Source: an uncultured Oscillospiraceae bacterium
GTDB taxonomy: Bacteria > Bacillota > Clostridia > Oscillospirales > Ruminococcaceae
Direction: 5' to 3'
NCBI GenBank assembly: GCA_900539695.1
Contig: UQDG01000036.1
Span: 1 to 15,642 of the forward strand
DNA length: 15,642 nt
The position numbers and the translations under genes are program-made. Numbering within the stretch: the first letter of the stretch is position 1; every line of letters begins with the position of its first letter. Positions 6,083 through 12,135 of the stretch are shown here, one piece after another. The notes beneath the pieces were generated by a model. That model had not been told where the DNA came from. It saw nothing but the letters and a program-made list of their open reading frames with translations, and did no database searches.

Positions 6083-6122
6083 TTACTGTCTTACCGGCAC
6101 ACGCCACTACGCGGCCCCTCTT
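6083..6122 (-). repeat. right inverted end of the decayed element
   Basis: TTACTGTCTTACC (6083-6095) and GCGGCCCCTCTT (6111-6122) are the reverse complements of the two conserved blocks at 3131-3143 and 3106-3117. The spacer between blocks is 15 nt here against 13 nt at the left end and is not conserved. Confidence 0.7.
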
Positions 6123-6197
6123 TTTTATATCAGCATCCACCGGCAAGCCTGCCTTTTTTGGGTCACAAAAAGGTAGTCCTAACGGGAGAATCCCATG

Positions 6198-6229
6198 ATA
6201 AAAGGCCCTGCCGCAAGGTAGGCAGGGCC
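6198..6229 (-). terminator. Rho-independent terminator of the SpoIIQ-like gene
   Basis: On the minus strand GGCCCTGCC-TACCTTGC-GGCAGGGCC is followed by TTTTAT. It lies 14 bases after the stop codon of the M23 gene. A nearly identical hairpin is found on the plus strand at 11992-12022. Confidence 0.9.
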
Positions 6230-6242
6230 GATAAATTAAGAA

Positions 6243-6944
6243 TCAAATTTCCGGCTTCATCCAAGCCCCATCTTTCAAACACTCCAGATGCACATGGGAA
6301 GCCAAATCCGCCTCGGCAGGGATGGCCGCGACCACCCCAATCACATCCCCGGCGGCCGCATCGCCGCCCACAACACAGCTGGGTGTAACCCCGCAATACC
6401 GCCATGTGCAGCCGTTTGCATCAACGATCTCCACCACGCCGCCCCAAAGCGCATCGTCCTCCACAACAGAGACCCGCCCGCCCTTCACGGCGGGCACCTC
6501 ATCCCCGGCAGCAGCGGCAGCATCCACGCCATTGTGCGTCCGCCAATCGCCTAGGGTTGCATTGTACACCAGCTCGTCGCCGCTGTAGGGGGCCAGCACC
6601 TTACCCTGCCAGAAGTCCGAAGACTTTGCCGCAGCACCGGACGGCGCGGCAGAAGCGGCGGGTGTGGGCGATGCAGCGGGCACACCGGAAGCAGCATCCG
6701 AGGACGGCGATGCCGATGAGGCAGGCGCAGGCGTACGCACCGGCTCGGGCTGGGTCGTATCGGGTTTGTTTACGGTCGTATCGTCCTGCCATGGGGTCTC
6801 CTCCTGTGCGGTGCCGGTCAGCTCAACAACATGGTTCAAGACACTGCGCAGCGCCAGCACCCCGGCCGCCGTGGCCGCAAACACCACCGCCAGACAGGCC
6901 AGATACAGCCCCTTCTGCTTAAAAAAATGCTTCAAATGCTCCAT
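6243..6944 (-). CDS. spoIIQ: SpoIIQ-like membrane-anchored M23 peptidase-family protein
   Basis: A 233-residue bitopic protein: a short cytoplasmic N-terminus, one membrane helix at about residues 13-34, a long Ala/Ser/Pro/Thr-rich linker (about 45-108), then a LytM/M23 domain. The zinc motifs are intact: H137-N-G-V-D141 and H217-V-H219. Clostridial SpoIIQ proteins share this layout and the sequence W-R-T-H-N-G-V-D; in sporulating cells SpoIIQ in the forespore membrane pairs with SpoIIIAH to keep the engulfed forespore connected. The start at 6944 follows AAAGGA; a TTG seven codons earlier overlaps that ribosome site. The promoter at 6982-7011 looks forespore-type. A general M23 cell-wall hydrolase is the alternative. 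It is a single-gene unit with its own terminator. Confidence 0.75.
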   Translation of the reverse strand: MEHLKHFFKQKGLYLACLAVVFAATAAGVLALRSVLNHVVELTGTAQEETPWQDDTTVNKPDTTQPEPVRTPAPASSASPSSDAASGVPAASPTPAASAAPSGAAAKSSDFWQGKVLAPYSGDELVYNATLGDWRTHNGVDAAAAAGDEVPAVKGGRVSVVEDDALWGGVVEIVDANGCTWRYCGVTPSCVVGGDAAAGDVIGVVAAIPAEADLASHVHLECLKDGAWMKPEI

Positions 6945-7003
6945 CGTCCCCGGTCCTTTCGGCAAAATTTGTGTATGCCGTTAGTTTGGTCCGGGGACGA
7001 TGG
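6941..7003. repeat. 16-bp inverted repeat spanning start codon and promoter spacer of the M23 gene
   Basis: CCATCGTCCCCGGTCC at 6941-6956 and GGTCCGGGGACGATGG at 6988-7003 pair at 15 of 16 positions, 31 nt apart. The first arm contains the start codon and abuts the ribosome site of the M23 gene; the second lies in the -35/-10 spacer of its promoter. Confidence 0.85.
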
Positions 7004-7011
7004 GTTTATTC
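6982..7011 (-). promoter_or_regulatory. sigma-G/sigma-F-type promoter of the SpoIIQ-like gene
   Basis: On the minus strand GAATA (7007-7011), an 18-nt spacer and CAAACTA (6982-6988) fit the sigma-G pattern GHATR-18-CATNHTA with one mismatch. GG and A-rich positions also partly fit sigma-F. No sigma-A promoter was seen in the same interval. Forespore expression fits a SpoIIQ identity. Confidence 0.5.
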
Positions 7012-7035
7012 ACACATTTCGTAGTACTGTACACA

Positions 7036-7058
7036 AAAGGCCCCCTCTGCGAGGGGGC
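7036..7058 (-). terminator. terminator of the Gfo/Idh/MocA gene
   Basis: On the minus strand GCCCCCTC-GCA-GAGGGGGC is followed by CTTTTGT, 17 bases after the stop codon. The T-run is short, so some read-through toward the SpoIIQ-like gene is plausible. Confidence 0.75.
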
Positions 7059-7074
7059 TGCTCTGGGTCGCGCC

Positions 7075-8052
7075 TTATTTCTCGTGCAGCACGTCCAAAA
7101 GCTCCATCACCCGCATGGTGCGCATCCGGGCTGCAGTCTCGGCATCCGCGTCTTTTTCCGCAATGATCCGTGCAAACTCCGCAAATTCATAGGCCATACG
7201 GTGGCGTTCCGGCTTGGGGCCGTCCACACGGGTGCCGCCGCCGCGCACGCCGCCCAGTACACTGTACACTACGGGCAGGGCGTTGGTGCCGCCCTCCACC
7301 ACCAGGTAACCGCCCGGCCCTTGCAAAACCATGCCGTTGCGGCCCTCGCTGTCCTTGGCGGCCAGCGCCGCTGCTGTGAACCCGCCGTAGTCCAGCAGTG
7401 CCAGACCGGCAGTATCTATGCCGTTTGGCCCGCAGCTGGGGCGGTACTCGGCCCGGCCGGGCACGCCCAGCAGCCCGCACAGCAGGTGCAGGTTGTAAAC
7501 GTTCATGTCGTTCAGCGCACCGCCCAGACAGGCCGGGTCAAAGGTGGTGTTCCAGATGCCCTTCAGGTAGTCATCGTACCGGGCGCTGCGGGCGCAGAAG
7601 CTGGCCATCGCGCCGCGCACCTCACCGATCTTGGGCAGCTCGGCCTGCAAAAAGGCGTACTGCGGCAGGTAGGGGATCGTGATAGCCTCCATCAGCACCA
7701 GCCCCTTGGCATCCGCCAGGGCAAACAGTTCCCGCGCCTCGGCCGCTGTGGCGGTGAAGGGCTTTTCCAGCAGCACATGATACCCCGCCTGCAGCGCCCG
7801 CTTGGCCGCCGCATAATGCAGGTGGTTGGCCGTGCCGATGTACACGGCATCGAACCCGCCCGCCGCATAGGCTGCGGCCTCGTCGGTATACACGGCCGGC
7901 ACGCCGTACTCCGCCGCCCAGGCATGGGCCTTCTCGGCGCTCTGCGGCCGGCAGACGATCGCCGTCACCTCGACCTCCGGCCAGTTTCCGATCTCCCGCA
8001 TTACCTCCGCCACGATCCGGCTGGTAGACAACACTGCAATTTGTAAAGCCAT
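7075..8052 (-). CDS. Gfo/Idh/MocA-family oxidoreductase
   Basis: A 325-residue NAD(P)-dependent oxidoreductase-type protein with an N-terminal Rossmann domain and a C-terminal beta-sheet substrate domain. Family hallmarks are V-x-I-G-T-A-N-H-L-H (70-79), the L-E-K-P-F motif at 95-99 and G-G-A-L-N-D-M-N-V-Y in the C-terminal half. The usual glycine-rich GxGxIA loop near residue 10 reads S-T-S-R-I-V, so both glycines are serine, which is unusual. The start at 8052 is set by GAGGTG six bases upstream. It lies 33 bases after the gamma-carbonic-anhydrase-like gene and has its own extended -10 promoter. The substrate (probably a sugar or polyol derivative) cannot be assigned. Confidence 0.85.
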   Translation of the reverse strand: MALQIAVLSTSRIVAEVMREIGNWPEVEVTAIVCRPQSAEKAHAWAAEYGVPAVYTDEAAAYAAGGFDAVYIGTANHLHYAAAKRALQAGYHVLLEKPFTATAAEARELFALADAKGLVLMEAITIPYLPQYAFLQAELPKIGEVRGAMASFCARSARYDDYLKGIWNTTFDPACLGGALNDMNVYNLHLLCGLLGVPGRAEYRPSCGPNGIDTAGLALLDYGGFTAAALAAKDSEGRNGMVLQGPGGYLVVEGGTNALPVVYSVLGGVRGGGTRVDGPKPERHRMAYEFAEFARIIAEKDADAETAARMRTMRVMELLDVLHEK

Positions 8053-8084
8053 TTTCAGCACCTCGCACATCTTCATTTGTGGGT

Positions 8085-8093
8085 ATTATAGCA
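8085..8093 (-). promoter_or_regulatory. extended -10 promoter of the oxidoreductase gene
   Basis: TGCTATAAT on the minus strand is a consensus extended -10; the region 17-18 bases upstream has no recognisable -35. The hexamer overlaps the stop codon of the upstream carbonic-anhydrase-like gene. Confidence 0.5.
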
Positions 8094-8634
8094 TGATTTT
8101 CTTATTCCCGCCTGACGGCTCAAGCACCGCTTCGGCATGCACCTCGGCCAGCTGCCGGTATTCCTCCCCATTTGCCGCAATAGAAGCTTTCTGTTTCTCC
8201 GAAACCGTCCTAACCACCTTTCCCGGCACTCCCACAACAAGGCTCCCCGCCGGGATAACGGCATTTTCCGTCACCAGGGCCCCCGCTGCCACCAGCGAGC
8301 CGGCCCCAATCACCGCACCGTTCAAAATCGTGGCGTGCATGCCGATCAGACAATCATCCCCCACGGTACACCCATGCACCACGGCACTGTGGCCAATGGA
8401 CACATTCCGTCCAACCACCACATCCAGCCCCGGGCCGGTGTGCAGCACGGCGTTGTCCTGCACGTTGCTGCCCGCACCAACGGTGATGCGCCCGGTATCG
8501 GCCCGCAGCACCGCACCGTACCAGACGCTGCTCTCCTCGGCCAGGGTCACATCCCCCGCCAGCGTGGCGTTGTCCGCCACAAACGCCGCCGCACCCACCT
8601 GCGGCGCACGGCCATCCACTTTATAAATCGCCAT
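8086..8634 (-). CDS. gamma-carbonic-anhydrase-family hexapeptide-repeat protein
   Basis: A 182-residue left-handed beta-helix protein of the PaaY/YrdA/Cam group. The metal ligands are all present: H65 in NAVLHTGPG, and H82 and H87 in SIGHSAVVHGC, with the five-residue gap of Cam. RADTGRITVGAGSNVQDNAV is the usual preceding stretch. Whether it hydrates CO2 or acts on another substrate is uncertain, since many PaaY/YrdA relatives have weak or no activity. The start at 8634 follows AGGAGGG; an earlier in-frame ATG lacks this. The last residues (EAVLEPSGGN) are encoded by a MITE fragment, so the native C-terminus has been replaced or extended. The oxidoreductase gene follows on the same strand. 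Confidence 0.9.
   Translation of the reverse strand: MAIYKVDGRAPQVGAAAFVADNATLAGDVTLAEESSVWYGAVLRADTGRITVGAGSNVQDNAVLHTGPGLDVVVGRNVSIGHSAVVHGCTVGDDCLIGMHATILNGAVIGAGSLVAAGALVTENAVIPAGSLVVGVPGKVVRTVSEKQKASIAANGEEYRQLAEVHAEAVLEPSGGNKKIML
8104..8136 (+). repeat. 33-bp fragment of the MITE-like element inside a coding end
   Basis: ATTCCCGCCTGACGGCTCAA and the 13 bases after it match the left end of the 172-bp element at 31 of 33 positions, in the same orientation, but lack the outer 14 bases. The minus strand of this fragment encodes EAVLEPSGGN of the carbonic-anhydrase-like protein. Confidence 0.8.
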
Positions 8635-8661
8635 AACAGCCCCTCCTGATTGCTTTTCTCC

Positions 8662-8690
8662 ATCATACACCCCCGCGCTTAAAATTGCAA
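8662..8690 (-). promoter_or_regulatory. promoter of the carbonic-anhydrase-like gene (shared -35)
   Basis: On the minus strand TTGCAA (8685-8690), a 17-nt spacer and TATGAT (8662-8667). The -35 hexamer is palindromic and is also used by the divergent plus-strand promoter. Confidence 0.65.
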
Positions 8691-8713
8691 AGCCTGCGCC
8701 CCTGTGCTACAAT
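8685..8713 (+). promoter_or_regulatory. promoter of the HAD phosphatase gene (shared -35)
   Basis: TTGCAA (8685-8690), a 17-nt spacer and TACAAT (8708-8713), preceded by TGC as an extended -10. The expected start point is around 8720, right at the left end of the MITE copy. Confidence 0.7.
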
Positions 8714-8721
8714 ATACCTAT

Positions 8722-8893
8722 GGCAACACCGCACAATTCCCGCCTGACGGCTTAAGCACCGCTCCGGCGGCCGCGGCACGGCATCTGCGTTGCCAAAATG
8801 CTCGATAATACACAAAGTATTATCTGCGCTTTTGGCTTAGCATCTGCCGCACCTCTCTCGCCGTATCGGCACTTAGAATTATGCGGTATTGCC
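8722..8893 (+). repeat. MITE-like 172-bp palindromic repeat, copy B
   Basis: The same length as the copy at 589-760 and different at five positions, with the same terminal inverted repeats and hairpin tip (8804-8824). CTAT precedes and follows it, a possible target-site duplication. It begins about where transcription from the promoter at 8685-8713 should start, so the HAD gene transcript would begin with the folded element. Confidence 0.9.
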
Positions 8894-8927
8894 CTATCAT
8901 ACCCCTCACACCGCAAGGAGACCCATT

Positions 8928-9719
8928 ATGCCCATCACCCCCACCAACATCAAACTCATCTGCAGCGACATCGACGGCACGCTGCTGCAATACGGCAAAA
9001 AGACGCTGGAAGCGGAAATCCTCTCCCAAATCAAAGCCCTCTCCGCCCGGGGCATCCTGTTCTGCCCGGCGTCGGGACGGCAGTACACCAGCCTGCGCAA
9101 ACTGTTTGAGCCGGTAGCCGACTGCTGTGTTTTCCTGTGCGAAAACGGCGGCGTGCTGTACAAAAACGAGCAGTGCATCGGCAAGACCCCCATGCCCCGC
9201 GCCCTGGCCGAGGAGATTGCCTGGGACATGTGGAACCGCTGCGACGGTCAGGGCGAGGTCATGCTCTCCGGCCAGTGCTGCGGCTATCTGATGTCCCGCG
9301 GCTTAGGGATGGCGGACCGCGTAAAATTCATCGGCAACAAGTACAAATTCATCCACGACCCTGCCGAGATCCCCGAGGACATCGTCAAGGTCAGCGTCTA
9401 TCTGCACGAGGGCGTGGAAAAGTACGTTGACCGCTTCGTCCCCCGCTGGCAGCAGGCCAATGCCGCCGTGGCCGGGCCGTACTGGATCGACACCACCCTG
9501 GCCAACAAGGGCACCGGCGTGGCGCTGCTTTGCAAAACGCTGGGCATCACCCCCGCCGAGGTCATGGCCTTTGGCGACAACTTCAACGACACCGCCATGC
9601 TGGACCTGGTGGGCACGCCCTACATCATGGACAGCGCCGCCCCCGCCCTGCGCGCCCGCTACCCGCTGCACACGCCCCGGCCCGAGGACGTGCTGCATAC
9701 CCTTTTGGCATATATGTGA
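8928..9719 (+). CDS. HAD-superfamily Cof-type phosphatase (subclass IIB)
   Basis: A 263-residue cytoplasmic sugar-phosphate-type phosphatase of the Cof/YidA group. Motif I is D14-I-D16-G-T-L with the nucleophilic aspartate; motif II is in P-A-S-G-R; a lysine lies in D-T-T-L-A-N-K-G; motif IV is G-D217-N-F-N-D. The long insert between motifs II and III is the IIB cap that sets substrate choice, which cannot be read here. The start at 8928 follows AAGGAG with seven bases between; codons further upstream belong to the MITE. It is a single gene under the shared-35 divergent promoter; no terminator is obvious in the roughly 130 bases that separate it from the ptsH promoter. Confidence 0.9.
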   Translation: MPITPTNIKLICSDIDGTLLQYGKKTLEAEILSQIKALSARGILFCPASGRQYTSLRKLFEPVADCCVFLCENGGVLYKNEQCIGKTPMPRALAEEIAWDMWNRCDGQGEVMLSGQCCGYLMSRGLGMADRVKFIGNKYKFIHDPAEIPEDIVKVSVYLHEGVEKYVDRFVPRWQQANAAVAGPYWIDTTLANKGTGVALLCKTLGITPAEVMAFGDNFNDTAMLDLVGTPYIMDSAAPALRARYPLHTPRPEDVLHTLLAYM

Positions 9720-9853
9720 CCCAAACAGCATATATACAGCCAGCGCCCCACCCGTATCCCTTGTTGTACCCGCATGGAGAATCCGCCCATCCTCAACCGC
9801 ATATTTTACGCACAAATCGCCAAAATGTACGACGATAAATGCTCTGTTTTCGG

Positions 9854-9882
9854 TTGACGCTCACGCCGCAGTGTGTTATTAT
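9854..9882 (+). promoter_or_regulatory. sigma-A promoter of ptsHI
   Basis: TTGACG, a 17-nt spacer and TATTAT. The leader contains a small hairpin (CTCCGC..GCGGAG, 9904-9924) directly before the strong AGGAGG ribosome site at 9929-9934. No catabolite-response (cre) site was seen. Confidence 0.75.
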
Positions 9883-9942
9883 TATAACGACTTAATGGAG
9901 AAGCTCCGCCCGGATTTCGCGGAGAATTAGGAGGAAACCGAA

Positions 9943-10203
9943 ATGAAAGAATTCGTCTATACGATCAAAGAGCCCGTTGGTATCCACGCCCGTCCCGCCG
10001 GCATGCTGGCCAAAGAGGCCAAGGCTTGCCAGAGCACCGTTACCATCGTGGACAAGAACGGCAAGTCCGTTGACGCCACCCGCCTGATGGCCCTGATGGG
10101 CATGGGCATCAAGTGCGGCGATACCGTTACCGTCCGCATCGAGGGCGCTGACGAGGACACCGCTGCCCCCGCCATGGAGAAGTTCTTCTCCGAGCATCTG
10201 TAA
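9943..10203 (+). CDS. ptsH: phosphocarrier protein HPr
   Basis: An 86-residue HPr, the cytoplasmic phosphocarrier that takes phosphate from Enzyme I on His15 and passes it to sugar-specific EIIA domains. H15 is in G-I-H15-A-R-P-A-G, as in all active HPr proteins. The regulatory region is odd: aligning N-G-K and the M-G-I anchors with Bacillus HPr (K-S46-I-M-G-V-M-S-L-G-I) places R47 (T-R-L-M-A-L-M-G-M-G-I) where Ser46 should be. HPr kinase would then have no target, and the CcpA co-repressor function would be missing. The gene sits directly upstream of ptsI with a hairpin terminator between. Confidence 0.95.
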   Translation: MKEFVYTIKEPVGIHARPAGMLAKEAKACQSTVTIVDKNGKSVDATRLMALMGMGIKCGDTVTVRIEGADEDTAAPAMEKFFSEHL

Positions 10204-10212
10204 CACCACCCG

Positions 10213-10253
10213 GCCGCGGCAGCCCCAACCAAACGGAGGCCGCGGCTTTTTTT
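10213..10253 (+). terminator. hairpin with T-run between ptsH and ptsI
   Basis: GCCGCGGC at 10213-10220 and again at 10239-10246 (self-complementary, so the two pair) is followed by seven T. The 18-nt loop is large. It probably terminates part of the transcription, giving more HPr than Enzyme I. Confidence 0.7.
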
Positions 10254-10286
10254 CGCATCCTACATGAAAAGGGAGGATTTTGCACG

Positions 10287-11966
10287 ATGATCACCATTCA
10301 GGGCAAGGGCGTTTCCGCCGGCGTGGGCGTAGGCCCGCTGTACTACTATCGCCGCGCCACCGCCGAGATCAAGCGCTATACCGTAGAAGATACCGATGCC
10401 GAGTGGCATCGTTTCAAGGGCGCCCAGACCGGCGCCGTGGAGCAGCTGGGCCAGCTGGCCGAGCAGGCCCGCGCCGAGGCCGGCGACGAAGCCGCCATGC
10501 TGTTTGAGACCCACCAGATGATGGCCGAGGACCTGGACTACGAGGAAGCCATCGAGGACCGCATCACCAACCAGAAGATGAACGCCGAGGCCGCCGTCTC
10601 CGACACCGCCGAGCAGTTTGCCGAGATGTTCGCCTCCATGGACGATGCCTACATGCAGGCCCGCGCCGCCGACGTCAAGGACGTCAGCCAGCGCATCCTC
10701 AGCATCCTGTGCGGTGTGGTGCAGGGCGGCATCGCCTCCGACGTGCCGGTCCTGCTGGCCGCCGACGACCTGGCTCCCTCCGAGACCATCCAGCTGGACA
10801 AGTCCAAGATTTTGGGCTTCATCACGGCAGGCGGTTCCGGCTCCAGCCACACCGCCATCCTGGCCCGCACCATGGGCATCCCCGCCATCGTCGGCGTGGG
10901 CGACGCCCTCAAGCCTGAGTACGAAGGCCGTCAGGCCATCGCCGACGGCAGCACCGGCGCACTGGTCATCGACCCCGATGACGACACCCGCGACCGCCTG
11001 CTGAAGAAGCGTGAGGAGCAGCAGCGCCTGCAGCGCCTGCTGGAGACCCTGAAGGGCCAGCCCAACGTGACCAAGGACGGCAAGACCGTCCGCATCTACT
11101 GCAACATCGGCTCGCCCGAGGACGTCCACGCCGTGCAGGTCAACGACGGCGGCGGCATCGGCCTGTTCCGCAGCGAGTTCCTCTATCTGAACTCCTCCAC
11201 CTTCCCCACCGAGGACGAGCAGTTCGAGGCCTACAAGCATGTCTTGTCCGACATGGATGGCAAAGAGGTCATCATCCGCACGCTGGACATCGGCGCCGAC
11301 AAGCAGATCGGCTACTTTGACCTGCCCAAAGAGGACAACCCCGCCATGGGCATGCGCGCCCTGCGCATCTGCCTGACCCGCCCGGAGATCTTCCGCACCC
11401 AGCTGCGCGCCCTGTTCCGCGCCTCTGCCTACGGCAAGCTGGGCATCATGTTCCCCATGGTCACCAGCGTGTGGGAAGTGCGGGAAGCCAAGAAGCTGTG
11501 CGAGGAAGTCAAGCGCGACCTCAAGCATGAGGGCATCCCCTACAGCGAGGACGTGCAGATCGGCATCATGATCGAGACCCCGGCCGCCGCCATCAACAGC
11601 GACCGTCTGGCCAAGGAAGTCGACTTCTTCAGCATCGGCACCAACGACCTGACCCAGTACACCCTGGCCTGCGACCGCCAGAACAACGACCTGGGCCGCT
11701 TCTACGACCCGCACCATCCCGCCGTGCTGCGCCTGATCAAGCTGGTCACCGAGAACGCCCACAAGAACGGCATCTGGGTCGGCATCTGCGGCGAGCTGGG
11801 CGCTGACCTGGCCCTGACCGAGACTTTCCTGGCCATGGGCCTGGACGAGCTCTCCGTCACCCCCCGCGCCGTGCTGCCGCTGCGCAACGCTGTCCGCATG
11901 ACCGACACCCGCGAAAGCGCCGAACGCCTCATGGCTGAACTGGATGCCGATTATACTGCGCGGTAA
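10287..11966 (+). CDS. ptsI: PTS Enzyme I (phosphoenolpyruvate-protein phosphotransferase)
   Basis: A 559-residue Enzyme I, which autophosphorylates from PEP and donates the phosphate to HPr. The N-terminal domain holds the HPr-binding helices and the active histidine H188 in G-G-S-G-S-S-H-T-A-I-L-A-R. The C-terminal PEP-binding barrel shows FRSEFLYL, MFPMVTSVWEVREAK, IGIMIETPAAA, FSIGTNDLTQYTLACDR and the catalytic cysteine C501 in G-I-C-G-E-L. Length and order match the family (about 570 residues). The start is fixed by GGGAGGA nine bases upstream. It is the second gene of ptsHI and is followed by a terminator. Confidence 0.97.
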   Translation: MITIQGKGVSAGVGVGPLYYYRRATAEIKRYTVEDTDAEWHRFKGAQTGAVEQLGQLAEQARAEAGDEAAMLFETHQMMAEDLDYEEAIEDRITNQKMNAEAAVSDTAEQFAEMFASMDDAYMQARAADVKDVSQRILSILCGVVQGGIASDVPVLLAADDLAPSETIQLDKSKILGFITAGGSGSSHTAILARTMGIPAIVGVGDALKPEYEGRQAIADGSTGALVIDPDDDTRDRLLKKREEQQRLQRLLETLKGQPNVTKDGKTVRIYCNIGSPEDVHAVQVNDGGGIGLFRSEFLYLNSSTFPTEDEQFEAYKHVLSDMDGKEVIIRTLDIGADKQIGYFDLPKEDNPAMGMRALRICLTRPEIFRTQLRALFRASAYGKLGIMFPMVTSVWEVREAKKLCEEVKRDLKHEGIPYSEDVQIGIMIETPAAAINSDRLAKEVDFFSIGTNDLTQYTLACDRQNNDLGRFYDPHHPAVLRLIKLVTENAHKNGIWVGICGELGADLALTETFLAMGLDELSVTPRAVLPLRNAVRMTDTRESAERLMAELDADYTAR

Positions 11967-11991
11967 GATTTAAATTTTAATAGCATCCCCC

Positions 11992-12022
11992 GGCCCTGCC
12001 CACCTTGCGGCAGGGCCTTTTA
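11992..12022 (+). terminator. Rho-independent terminator of ptsHI
   Basis: GGCCCTGCC-CACCTTGC-GGCAGGGCC followed by TTTTAT. Except for one loop base it is the same hairpin as the minus-strand terminator at 6198-6229, and the similarity continues to ATGG after the T-run. Confidence 0.9.
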
Positions 12023-12077
12023 TAATGGCATACTTCCATTAAGCTTACCTTTTTTGTGATTTCCCTTTCCGCCCATT

Positions 12078-12110
12078 AAAAAAGTGGCTCACCACAAAAT
12101 GGTGAACCAC
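12078..12110 (-). terminator. terminator of the amino-acid ABC operon
   Basis: On the minus strand GTGGTTCACCA-TTTTG-TGGTGAGCCAC (one G-T pair) is followed by six T. It lies 25 bases after the ATPase stop codon. Confidence 0.9.
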
Positions 12111-12135
12111 ATAAAACACAATATAAAAACTAAAC

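Larger units (their letters stand above)
3106..6122. mobile_element. decayed integrative/mobilizable element bounded by inverted repeats
   Basis: The interval is bounded by matching inverted ends: AAGAGGGGCCGC and GGTAAGACAGTAA at 3106-3143, and their reverse complements at 6083-6122. It is visibly richer in A+T than the genes on either side. It holds the last part of a large serine recombinase, a cluster of strong dyads, a MobC-like small protein and two cargo genes. No relaxase or complete recombinase is present, so it is probably immobile now. The borders are inferred from the inverted repeats; no clean target duplication is visible. Confidence 0.6.

Noticed and set aside
3088..6150. Direct similarity of the outer flanks (TTTATAT..TCCACC..GCAAG on both sides) as target duplication of the mobile element
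   Set aside because: The shared words are short and their spacing differs, so chance cannot be excluded.
7000..8046. 348-codon plus-strand frame opposite the oxidoreductase gene
   Set aside because: Shadow frame; the minus-strand protein has family motifs and a fitted ribosome site.
9713..9733. TATATG..CATATA inverted repeat after the HAD gene as terminator
   Set aside because: The stem is short and AT-only with a long loop and no T-run.
10260..11762. 500-codon minus-strand open frame opposite ptsI
   Set aside because: A shadow of the ptsI codon pattern; no ribosome site or recognisable domain, while the plus strand holds all Enzyme I motifs.
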